Shown piece after piece: positions 34,365-44,486 of a DNA stretch of 64,000 nucleotides (position 1 is the stretch's first letter; the number at the start of each line of letters is the position of its first letter). The DNA lies in assembly GCA_030770425.1 (NCBI GenBank), contig JASJFT010000035.1, positions 186,001 through 250,000 of the forward strand. The letters are read 5' to 3'. The DNA is from Darksidea phi (lineage: Eukaryota; Ascomycota; Dothideomycetes; Pleosporales; Lentitheciaceae). A program made the position numbers and the translations under genes. Below the pieces are notes generated by a model. It saw only the letters and a list, made by a program, of their open reading frames with translations, was not told the origin of the DNA and made no database searches.

Positions 34365-35555
34365 TCACATAGAGCACCATTCGTAGTAAGGGCGCCAACT
34401 GCGTTGCTTGTATTGCGTTTCAAACGACCTCCAGTATCGTGCTTTTTCTTCGGCCGACGGAGGGAAATGGTTCGTGGGGGGCTTCGGTACGCTTAGCGTC
34501 CGATGGGCTTCGACCATAAAGCTATCGGGATTGTTTATAATGTACATCCAAACCCATAATCTCGACGCCGCCTTCCAATACTCCTCCCAATCTTCGTAGT
34601 GAGCATCAGAAGCCGGTGGGGTCTCAATATATAAAGGTTTAAGTGTCCTGAATTGCAAGTAACTATTTCCCACTTCTTTGGCAGTGGCGAACCTACGGCG
34701 TTGATCGGGAGTCGCTAAATGGCCTTTCTGTAGCCAATGATCGTTGGGGCGCATGCGCATAGGGAGTTTGCAAAATTGGCACATATAGCGGGTGAGCTCT
34801 TTGTCTGGTACATTGAGGAGCACGGGACAGGTCGAACACCTTAGCTCCCATTGGTATTGCTTCTCTCCTCTAATACCTAGACCAGTGTTTGTGCCTAGCG
34901 GGACGTCTGACTGATGCAAGTAGCCGCCATGTAGGCCATCTATGCAGGTCGAACATAGGGGTGTAGGACCACATTCGCAGAATTTGTCTTGCCGGTAGGC
35001 TTCCTCTAGCGACATCAAATTTTCTCCTGTCATCGTGTCTTTTCGGCTTGCTGTCCAGCAGAAATGGCAAACTTGTTTTGCACGGCCGTTGCCTCGCATG
35101 TTGATGGACTTGGTGACGGCTCGCCCCCACCAGCACGCAAAGCAGACAGTTTGATCGCAATATGGGCACAAATCCATGTACGATATTCCACCAAGAGCGC
35201 TCAGAAGCGTTTCCACCCAAAGGCCCGAGGTTCCATCGTCGAGATGAATTTCGAAAGTATGCCTCGGATCCTAGCAAGTGTGTTGAACCTTTTTGAGTAG
35301 GCGACGCCAGGTCTTGGTTCCATGTTGAGGACATGGGGCATCTGAATTCTGACTGCACGTGCATCGTACGCACACAATAACATCGTCTTCAGATGGGGCG
35401 CCTGCAAACCACGGAGTCGAAGCTGCGGTGCCTTTGATTGCGCCACGGGATGCCGAGTTGAGCAAAGCGAGGTTGGCTAGATCTTCTCTACCCAAGTGTT
35501 TGCAGAGAGCATCGAGAACTGGATATTGCTGGATACAGATTGCGATGAGATCCAT
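34365..35555 (-). CDS. F-box-like cysteine-rich hypothetical gene with in-frame TAG
   Basis: From the ATG at 35555 the frame reads an F-box-like start (PVLDALCKHLGREDLANLALLN), then a Cys/His cluster (CVRCTCSQNSD, CPQHG), then TAG at 35271-35273. The same frame continues directly with DPRHTFEIHLDDGTSG and is open to the stop at 34365. This later part carries many Cys pairs (CPYCDQTVCFACWW, CHFCW, CECG..CSTC, CSTC..CQFCK) typical of zinc-binding folds. F-box proteins choose substrates for SCF ubiquitin ligases, but this is inference. The stop cannot be removed by a plausible intron: the only nearby option (GTTCAA..CTAG) is 18 bp. It is either a nonsense-broken gene, a sequence error (AAG to TAG is one change), or readthrough. 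About 396 codons if continuous. Confidence 0.6.
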
Positions 35556-37479
35556 CTTAGTGAAGATTTAGCTCAGTCTTATAAGCGAGTGGACTGACTT
35601 CGTTAAGTGAAATAGTGGGTTTGTGATTGCCTACTCAAGTATGAATTAGTTGGATACCTATTAGGTTGTACGGAGAAATAAACGGCCCCGAGCACGTATT
35701 GATGCTAAACTATCGTCAATACGGTAGCTGATATTGTGACTGTACTATGTGAGAAGGAGGAGCGTGAAACCTATACATTACATTGTGTAGTTACAAGATG
35801 GACGAGAGAAAAGAGGTCGGGTGGGGAGAAGGGGTTGATGTGGGCACAGGCGAATAGAGTGGAACAGCCAACGGTGTTAAATAGTCGATGCCGAATAGAT
35901 GCCAAAGGACTGATCTGATCTATGAGTCGCCCGCAGAGAGCACGTGTTACGAGGAGGTTCCACGTGATACATTGCTTCCAGTTTGTGAAACAAGCAAATA
36001 GGTAGCAAACAAGCTGTAAAATCCCTTGTATGCAGTTGGAAAATAATGGGCTATTCACTCACACCTCTACCTCTGGTACTGCTGCCTTCGCTACCGCCTA
36101 ACAACTGAACAAAGCTTTAAACAGCAGGATTTCTTCTAACGATACGCCTTTCGCCATAGGTTGACTATTGTAGGCATTTTTTTGGCTGCTACTGTATATT
36201 TAGAAAGTTTCCATCGACCCTATGACTAGGACGGACGAAATTCGATTCTGTAAATGCCGATAATTCGCGCTAACCGTATAAAATGCAAGCACGGACCGCA
36301 CGGTTCCGCCAGCCGATCACCATGTCAACTCCCATCTCCTCAACTGCAGAATTTCACATGAGCTTCTGATCATTTGGTTGTGGTTGCGGGAGGCTAATAT
36401 GATATACAGTCTTTCCTTCTCGCCTCTGGACACAGCTTCTCCTCGAGTTGGTAATTCCGATGCCTAGTCCACGGAGACCTGGTCTCTCGAAACCTGTTGC
36501 CGCCTGAGGCTTGTGCTCCAACGAAAGCATCTCTTCGCTTTGCCAGCACCTCCTGAGCATGTCGGACGAGCAAGCCTAGTGCCTCATGTGACATCCGATC
36601 TTCCGCGTTGCTGGCTCTTCCCGCTTGCATGCTCCGCCTAAGTAATCACGCACTGACATACCAGCGTTTGCAACCCCAACATTCCCTACTTCCGCCAGGC
36701 CATCCCTCCCCAGGAACAAACACCTTACGTAGACTGCCAAGGAACGCCAATGCTCTGCGCCCCGCACGAGCCTGTCCTCATCATTCCCATTGCGAATCAC
36801 CACTTCATCCGCCAGCCGTACAAACGCCCAGCCTTTGCGCCCAGAGAGAATACCTGAGTGCTTCCGCTCAAGTCATCTCGGTAAGGGAAATCCATGGCTC
36901 GTTGCAAACTCCGTTTTGCTCCTAACATCAACTGTGCGATAGGGGCTGACGCCGAACACGCAACTCGGCATCAGCGTACCGAGTGAGCTTGAGATTCTGC
37001 GATTTGAGAGCGGATGTTGCGCGTTGGCGGGCTTTGTTGGCTAACGCCAAGCATCTTGTCTTCTTAGCCTTGGAGGCGCATAAGTAAAACTGTGCCCGCT
37101 CGTCCTTGCTTGATGGTGCATTCGGCCTTTTTCTTTCCTGTCATCCTTACAAGTCATGATCTCGACCTGGACCGTTGGTGGATTTGGCGTCGGGCGTTGA
37201 ACGTCGAAAACCGAGAGAAGCACCTCCCCGATCCGGGACCGCTAAAATGAGCGCTATCTTTGCGATATCAAATTTGCAATATATCCAATTGCTTAAACGG
37301 GAAGCAGCGCACTATAGTAAGTATACTTTGCAGTACTGCAAGGCCTTATAGAATGTTTCCAGTGGCACACCTCAACTGAGCGCTGCAAGTGAAGATCAGT
37401 CGAGCAGGAACAAGATCACTCTTGATCCTCAGCGTCTCGACTAGTCTGTCCACCGTCTACTGGCACACAATAGGTTCTG
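35556..37479. other. Long gap with a possible cryptic exon
   Basis: No complete gene model is supported. A TATAAA at 36277-36282 precedes an ATG at 36322 with a 15-codon frame. A protein-like Pro-rich frame occupies 36666-36857 on the plus strand after a CTGAC..CCAG acceptor-like end. Minus-strand ORFs at 36394-36630 compete with it. The rest looks non-coding. Confidence 0.4.
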
Positions 37480-38517
37480 TTGGCTCATCGCGGAAGCACG
37501 TCCAGATATGAATACCTTAGTACTGACCGTCCCCCAGCGCATGGCATTATAAACCCCTACATTTACGACCCCAACATTCCTGCCGCCGCTATCGGCGCAA
37601 CGATTATCATCACTCTCTCAGTAGTACTCATCTACCAATATGTCCGTTACCGCTCCTGGTTCTTCTGGGCAGCAGTCACCGCTGTGGCCATGGAGACAAT
37701 AGGCTTCATCTGTCGGCTCATCTCCGCAACCGACGAGCGAAAAGACCTCCCCTTCTTAATCGCCTTCCTTATGATCTTACTCGCGCCCTCCTTCCTCGCA
37801 GCAGCATGCTATACAGCCTTTAGCCGCGTGGTGTGGTTCTCTTGCCCAACACTTGCGTTGAGCTTCAAGACACTGTGGTGTTTTCCTAGGTACATAACGC
37901 CGACGTTTGTCATCTTCGACTTGTTCTCGTTCGTCATCCAACTAGCGGGTGCGGGCGCCATCTCGCGCAATTACGATATAGACCACTCACCGGGCCGCAC
38001 CATGGAGTCCTCGGAGAAAAAAGTCATGTCCGGCCGAGTCGTTCTCATACTTGGCTTGATCCTCCAACTATGCTGCTATATGGCTTTCGCCATAATCGCC
38101 ATGCGGTACTTCTTTATTTCCAGACGTTGGCGATCTTCTGATCTAGGAGATTGGAAGATGTGGCGGCGGCTCTCTTACCTCATCAATATCGCTGCAGGAC
38201 TCATCACACTTCGTGCTATTTATCGCACGATGGAGATACCACATGATAAAGAGACAGGGTTGTTGTATCTGCAGCGGAACGAGTGGTGTTTCTGGTGCTT
38301 TGATGCGCTGCCAATCGTCTTGGTTCTTGTTGTTATGGTAGTCTGGCATCCGGGGAGGTTTCTGCCCAGAACGTATACGGGATGGGGGTTGGATAAGCGC
38401 AGGGCGATGAGGGAGAAGGATGAGCTGGTCAGGGGGAGTGATTTGACGGAGACGGAACTCAGGGACTTTACACCGGGAGATTTTGGGATGAGTGGAGGTG
38501 TTGGAATAAGAGTGTAG
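37474..38517 (+). CDS. RTA1-like seven-helix protein, start unresolved
   Basis: An open frame of about 347 codons encodes an RTA1-family membrane protein. Family traits are YIYDPNIPAAAIG leading into helix 1, METIGFICRLIS, LAPSFLAAACYTAFSRVVWF, FVIFDLFSFVIQLAGAGAI, RAIYRTMEIPHDKETGLL, EWCFWCFDALPIVL and WHPGRFLP. RTA1/RSB1 proteins are linked to lipid-asymmetry and 7-aminocholesterol or stress resistance at the plasma membrane. The frame follows a TAG at 37471-37473 and has no ATG before helix 3, so either a short 5' exon is spliced on (the AATAG at 37469-37473 could be its acceptor) or the start is lost. The tail (DLTETELRDF) is acidic. Confidence 0.8.
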   Translation, partial: VLLAHRGSTSRYEYLSTDRPPAHGIINPYIYDPNIPAAAIGATIIITLSVVLIYQYVRYRSWFFWAAVTAVAMETIGFICRLISATDERKDLPFLIAFLMILLAPSFLAAACYTAFSRVVWFSCPTLALSFKTLWCFPRYITPTFVIFDLFSFVIQLAGAGAISRNYDIDHSPGRTMESSEKKVMSGRVVLILGLILQLCCYMAFAIIAMRYFFISRRWRSSDLGDWKMWRRLSYLINIAAGLITLRAIYRTMEIPHDKETGLLYLQRNEWCFWCFDALPIVLVLVVMVVWHPGRFLPRTYTGWGLDKRRAMREKDELVRGSDLTETELRDFTPGDFGMSGGVGIRV

Positions 38518-38736
38518 GAAAAGGTAGGAAGCTGAATGGTTATGTAAGGACTTTGATACCATTGCATGGGCGGCGTTCTTCGAAGTTTATTATAGCATAT
38601 GCATACCAGCTCGGCTTGGGGTCGAGAATGATCGTTTTGAACGTGTATATTACACTATTGTGTCTCGTATTGGACTGCGCTTGCAATAGCAACGTTCTAC
38701 AATCCTATTCTCTGACAATCTTTCAACTCATTGCGC

Positions 38737-40587
38737 TTAATGACCGTGGCCATCATCATCCCCACCGCCCCTCTCCTCCGGATCCAGCTTAATCATGGTA
38801 TCAATGCGCATAATTGCAACACACGCCTCCACGGCACTCTTCAATTGCTTGACCTTGCTCATGCTCGGCTCTAGCACCCCTGCCTTCAAACAGTCGTGCA
38901 CTTTGCCGTTGGCTAGGTCTAGACCGTAGTTCTTGTAATTCTTAGAGCGGGCAAGCTGCTTTGCGTTGTCAGGGGTGGTAGGGTCGGAGGAAGTACGTTG
39001 GGAAAGGGCGTGGCGGGAACGAAGGTTTGCGACGAGCTCAGTAGAGTCTTTAGCGGCATTTATGGCGAGAGTTTTCGGAATAGCGAGAAGGGAAGTGGCG
39101 AAGGCAGCTATAGCGAGTTGTTCGCGAGAGCCCTGGGCTATCGTTAGTCATAGTGCTTTTTGACGTCCAAACCCGGTAAAATGCACAACAGCGGTGGACG
39201 GGTTGGGTTGAACTCACCACAGAGGTTGCCCACTCTTCAAGATAGATGTGCAGAGCTGTCTCGACTGCGCCTCCACCTGGTACCACACGTCCACTCTCAA
39301 GCGCGCGCTTGACAGCTGAAAGTGAGTCATGTACGGAGCGTTCCATCTCATCTAGAGCATAGTCGTTCGCTCCTCGTAGGATAATAGAAGCGGACGAGAA
39401 AGCCTTCGTGCCCTTGACCAATATGCACTCATCGTCTGATATGCGCTCTTGGACCACTTCCTCTGCTGAGCCCAAATATGACGGCTCGAACTTCTCGTCA
39501 CCGTTCAGATCCGACAAAGTGCTGACGAGCGTGGCTCCTGTGGCCTTGGCTATCCTCCGCAGATCTTCCTTCTTACACCTCCGCACCGCCATCGCACCCT
39601 TCTCGACGAAGTGCTTCAAGCACATGTCGTCAATGCCCTTGGTGGTGAGCACAACGTTGGCACCCGCTTTCAGGATCATCTCTATCCGCTCAATGACCAT
39701 TCCCGACTCACGCTCTCGGATCTTCTCGAGCTGCTCAGGGTCATCGATGGTGATGTGCACGCCCAACTTCATACGCTCCTTCTGCAGATTGATGTCTAGG
39801 CAAGCAATCTTGGCGTCGCTGATGCGCGTCTTCATGGCTTGCGATGCAACGGTGCAGTTCAGCGCGTAGCCCTTGACTAATATTGACTCACGCACTCCCT
39901 TTCCGTGTGCTTTGAGGATGTTGACAGCCTTGACCGGATATTTAACTTCGTTCTTGTTATTGTTCATCTTAACGGACAGCATGCCATCGACTACCATGTT
40001 GGCGAAGAAATCCGAATCAGACCCGATGATTTTGCTCGACATGGACGTCTTGGCGATGTTGATCAGAGACTCCCGACCGAGCGTATCGACCTTTGTGCTG
40101 ATGTTTTCGTTCATGTACCTGACCGCCTCCCTCAATGCCAGCCTGTAGCCTGTGATGATGGTTGTGGGATGGATCTTATTCTTCATGAGCTCGTTTGCCC
40201 GGCGCAACAGCTCTGCAGCGATGATGACCACGGACGTCGTACCGTCTCCGACCTCCTTATCCTGCTGTTGCGCGAGGTCCACGAGAATCTTGCCCGCGGG
40301 GTGTTCGATGTCGAGCAAGCTGAGAATAGTAGCGCCGTCATTCGTAACTGTCACGTCGCCGATATCGTCGACCATCATTTTATCCAGTCCCGAGGGTCCG
40401 AAGGAGGATTTAACGACATTGGAAATCGCCTGCGTCGCAAGCACGTTTTGGTCGCGGATGTCCTGGCCACTGATTTTAGTTCCTCCAAGGACTAAGTCAC
40501 ACGGTTAGCTGTTGGGTTTGTGCTACGAAGCTTTTCCGTCTTACACAAGGTCCCGGCATTTCGTTGCTGTTCAAAAATCCCGGCCAT
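38737..40587 (-). CDS. CCT1: T-complex protein 1 subunit alpha (CCT1)
   Basis: Exons 40587-40545, 40491-39218 and 39132-38737 join in phase to give 570 residues, the expected length. CCT1 is one of eight subunits of the cytosolic TRiC chaperonin that folds actin and tubulin with ATP. Signatures are [18 protein letters not shown] at the start, [18 protein letters not shown] and VTNDGATIL, the nucleotide motif GDGTTSVV, and the C-terminal GLDLANGKV region. The C-terminus ends in a Gly/Asp/His-rich tail ([12 protein letters not shown]). Introns are 53 bp and 85 bp. The gene is divergent from the ProRS gene, 484 bp away. Confidence 0.97.
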
Positions 40588-41071
40588 GTTGTCGTATTGA
40601 AGCTGTTTACTTTGTTCTGTTGCCTTTCGACACGCTCCAAAAACTTGGGCGCTGGTCGGAGAAACGTCGGGCCGTTGCCAGGCAGATCCCTGGTCATGAC
40701 TCGGAGCAGCAGCCCCTCCATGATTTGAGGCAGCCACTCGATTAAGAGTATGACTGTTTACTCCCGCCCGCTCTACGGTTCAGCTGCACAGGTATGCTCC
40801 TAATATAGCACAAGGAGCGCTTGACTTGACCTTCAGACTCTGACTCCATCAATTGCAGGTATGTCTATAAAACCCCCCCTCGTTGCTTCCCCGCTACCCC
40901 ACCACGAGCCCAAAACGCGCCCAAAGCGTAGTTTCGTTGCGCCGCGAAGCACAGCATACCTCTCAGTTGAACAGATATCTAGTACACAGTTCTCATTGCT
41001 ATCCTGGTGTACATCTCTAACTGCTGTTTTCCAGACGACGACGCTAAACGCAATCCAACACGACCGTCAAT
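40588..41071. promoter_or_regulatory. Divergent promoter of CCT1 and the ProRS gene
   Basis: 484 bp separate two housekeeping starts. A TAACTG..TTTTCCAG end at about 41017-41034 looks like a 3' splice site, so the ProRS 5' UTR may contain an intron. Confidence 0.5.
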
Positions 41072-42967
41072 ATGGCCGACGCCGCCGACGGAAAGCTGAA
41101 GGACCTCAAAATATCCGAGACGAAGAAGAGCAAGAAGGATGGAGCTCCGAAGACAGCGGCAAAGAAGCCCCAGCAACAGAAGAAGAAGGTTGGTCTGTCA
41201 ACAGACCCAGGATCAAGGACATCATATTCACAAGGGCGTAGATTGAAGGTGCGGCTTTGATCGGCATAGACGTCGCAAAGGACGCAGATCTAGGAGAGTG
41301 GTATCAGCAGGTCATTACCAAGGGTCAGATGATATCCTACTATGATGTGGGTTGGCCTGTTTCTCCCTTCAATCGAGCACCGACTCATATCGCTAGGTCG
41401 CCGGTTGCTATATCTTAGAACCGTCAAGTTACGCCATCTGGGAGAACATCAAGTCTTGGTTCGATGCTAAGATCAAGACTCTAAAAGTCCGTAACGCCTA
41501 CTTCCCCATCTTCATCAGCGCCGACAACCTCGAACGTGAAAAGGAGCATGTCGAAGGCTTTGCCGCTGAGGTCGCGTGGGTGACGAAGGGGGGCAAATCG
41601 GACCTCGAGAAGCCGGTTGCTGTCCGCCCAACCAGTGAGACGGCCATGTACCCGTACTTCGCGCGAAAAATCCAGTCGCACCGAGACCTCCCATTAAAAC
41701 TCAACCAGTGGAACAACGTGGTACGATGGGAGTTCAAACACCCAATGCCTTTTATCCGGTCTCGAGAATTCCTCTGGCAAGAAGGACACACAGCCCACTT
41801 AACACAGCAGGAGGCCAGCGACGAGGTCATACAAATCCTGGGTTGGTATGCGGATGTGTATCAAGAGCTCCTCGCAGTCCCCGTTGTCCAGGGCACGAAG
41901 ACCGTAAATGAGAAGTTCCCTGGCGCCGATTATACAACCACCATTGAGGGTTTCATTCCAGCAACTGGTAGAGGCATCCAAGCAGCTACCTCTCATGCTC
42001 TTGGCCAACACTTCTCTAAGATGTTCAACATCACAGTGGAGGACCCTCATGCCAAAGAGGCTGGCAAATCGGAGCACGTTCATGTTTGGCAAAACTCATG
42101 GGGTCTGACAACACGTTCTATTGGTGTTATGATCCTTACACATGGTGACAACCGTGGACTCGTTATCCCTCCGCGGGTGGCTGAGACCCAAGTCGTCGTC
42201 ATCCCCGTTGGAGTAACGGCAAAGTACATTATTCTGTCCGGTTACTCTAGTGATATTCGCTAACAGTTAACAGGATGGCCGCGGAAGCCAAAGAGGAACT
42301 ATACAAGAAGGTAGAGGGCATTGCGGACGACCTCAAGTCTGTGGGCGTGCGAGTCGAGACCGATTATCGGGAGGGTTACTCTCCAGGCTGGAAGTTCAAC
42401 GACTGGGAGCTCAAGGGTATCCCGCTTCGCATCGAATTTGGTAAGTCTACTGCGTGCGTCTCACTTTAGGAAGAATGCCGCTGATGTGCCAATTCTGTAG
42501 GACCCAAGGATGCAGAGAAGGGTCAAGTCACGACTTCCCGTCGCGATATTGATGACAAAGATCAAGCACGAGGAGAAATCAAAGTCGATACACTCAAGAA
42601 AGCTATTCCTGAGTTGCTCGAGCAAATCCAGAAAGACATGTTCGCAAAGGCAAAGTCAGCTTACGACAAGCATCGTGTGCAGCTCACCAACTGGGACGAC
42701 TTCGTTCCCACGCTCAACGGCAAGAATGTTGTTCTCGTCCCCCATTGCGAAGGTGAGAAGTGTGAAGATGAGGTCAAGGCGAAGAGTGCCAGGACAGCGC
42801 TGGGTGATGGTGTCGCAGAGGATAAGCAAGCCCCAGCTATGGGCGCAAAGAGTTTGTGCATTCCTTTCGACCAGCCCGAGGGCATCGTGAAAGGTGAGAC
42901 CAAGTGCATCAACCCAGATTGTAAGGACTTCGCCAAGCAATGGGTGCTGTTCGGAAGGAGTTATTAA
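41072..42967 (+). CDS. Cytoplasmic prolyl-tRNA synthetase
   Basis: Exons 41072-41188, 41242-41346, 41397-42223, 42274-42440 and 42501-42967 join in phase to give about 560 residues. It charges tRNA-Pro. Class II motifs are visible: [20 protein letters not shown] leads in, NAYFPIFIS, then [15 protein letters not shown] with the proline-pocket [30 protein letters not shown] (motif 2), and the His-rich [11 protein letters not shown] and [10 protein letters not shown] with motif 3 nearby. The anticodon-binding domain and the C-terminal Cys-containing zinc-like domain ([18 protein letters not shown]), typical of the eukaryotic/archaeal type, follow. The N-terminus is Lys-rich. The first donor is GTTGGT, weaker than usual. 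Confidence 0.95.
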
Positions 42968-43510
42968 GTGTTAAGTGAAGAGAGTGGATATTCTGTACTT
43001 GAAGGTGTGTCGGAGTATGGAGACTGCCACTTGGGGTTCGCGCATGTATGAGCGATGAGCGGTTAGTTACACCCTCTCGATCTTGATACGCTCGAAAGAA
43101 CGAGAACTCTGATAACGTCGTGTGTGTAGCTTGTTTACGTGTGTTATTTATGAGCTGAGCCTAGACGTTGAAGAGATGTGAAGACATACCTCACACTGAC
43201 CACCGCAAACGCCTAATGAGCCTGTTGGCCTGCGGTGAATGATTGGCACGTCGTTCGGCAGACACTCCACCATAGCCTCTGAGAACATCCATCGCTACGA
43301 ATACCTTCGAATCTTGTCTCTTGCCTTCCGCGCCAACCCCACTCTTCATTTGTGTGCTCTCAGACCCAAGTTTTTCTACCCGCTCCACGCACGACCCTAT
43401 ACAAAGCGAACTTACCACGCACCTGCAACTCGCAACAAGTTGCCACACCCGAAATCCGAACCCTTAAAGCTCTGCTTCTAAGCCTCAAAGGAAGCTTCAC
43501 CACGCCCACC
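42968..43510. other. Intergenic, no gene seen
   Basis: This stretch lies between the ProRS 3' end and the next start. The open frame before 43511 (from 43352) is in frame with the next gene and could be 5' UTR or an N-terminal extension. Confidence 0.55.
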
Positions 43511-44008
43511 ATGTGCCACAAACTCCTCCAGGCTTACCACTGCGGTCACACCAAAGAAATCTGCACAACGCCCTGCCCGCACGCCATCGCGACTGCGACG
43601 TCTGCTCCACTGAATCCCCTCTCGGACCCTGGCACCCCGACGTCCATAAAGAGTGCGAACACTCGTTCCAGGATCGCCACACTCTCCTCCCAAAGGGATC
43701 GCCATTCCCCAATGCCCTCCCCCCGCCCCCAATCCGAAAAAGCCCGTCCATCTTCTGGAGAAGTTGAGCGTCTCCCTAATCTCTGCCCTTACTTCTTCAC
43801 GCACAAGCTCCCGGCTTCCGCACTCCCTTGTCTGTTGTGCTATATGCAACCTCAATACGAAGTATATAGGAAAAGATGGATTGAGGATTACCGCGCTGGA
43901 CACCCGGGCCATAATCTTGAAAATATCGAGGAGTTGGCCGGCGTAGCGCAGGTTGCTGGACGCGTGGGGCTTGTTAATGTGGCGAAGGAGATGGAGAGGC
44001 TGGGTTGA
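43511..44008 (+). CDS. Hypothetical small Cys/His-motif protein
   Basis: A 165-residue frame from the ATG at 43511 begins MCHKLLQAYHCGHTKEICTTPC, a Cys/His cluster seen in many fungal orphan proteins with a C..CGH start. Further Cys occur in LCPYFF and PCLLCYMQ. The C-terminal 50 residues look folded and charged (EVYRKRWIEDYRAGHPGHN and a following helix). I do not recognise the family. An in-frame ATG at 43352 would add 53 residues that look less conserved in style. A second frame over the middle also shows Cys-rich text (HRDCDVCSTESP), so a missed intron or frame change between 43590 and 43770 is possible. Confidence 0.55.
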   Translation: MCHKLLQAYHCGHTKEICTTPCPHAIATATSAPLNPLSDPGTPTSIKSANTRSRIATLSSQRDRHSPMPSPRPQSEKARPSSGEVERLPNLCPYFFTHKLPASALPCLLCYMQPQYEVYRKRWIEDYRAGHPGHNLENIEELAGVAQVAGRVGLVNVAKEMERLG

Positions 44009-44486
44009 CTAGGAGCGCTGAGAATTGGGAGGAGTTAGAACTAAGGGTGGGCATGGTGCGATGCAAGGGTTCGATATGGTGGAAGTTTACAGGCCTCAGA
44101 GTCCTGTGTACGGGATTGAAAGATGATGCGTAGATGAACAAGGCCCTCGGTATGGAGGCGAAAGACTCCTGTGCAGTTGTCCTAACGTCAGACATGTCGC
44201 CCTCTCGGCTAAAGTAAGCGAGCATGCCCGAGAGGAATACAACTACTTCAATGTGAAAGTCGATATATCCTCCAAGCATTGTGCGCAAGAATGTCAATTT
44301 ATAGGTAGTACAGTGTTCAATTCTACGATTCATATGCATATCATCCCCATGCAGCGTCGTCTTCCAGATATATACACAAGCGAAGGAGATTGCAGTAGTT
44401 GCCAACAAAAACAGCCAAAAGCTCTAGTACCTAAGCTCATGCACCGTCTAATCCCAACAAATCTGCACAATACTAAGCCAAACCAT
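44009..44486. other. Intergenic between convergent genes
   Basis: This stretch holds the 3' flank of the GH7 gene and of the small hypothetical gene. No coding signal. Confidence 0.6.
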
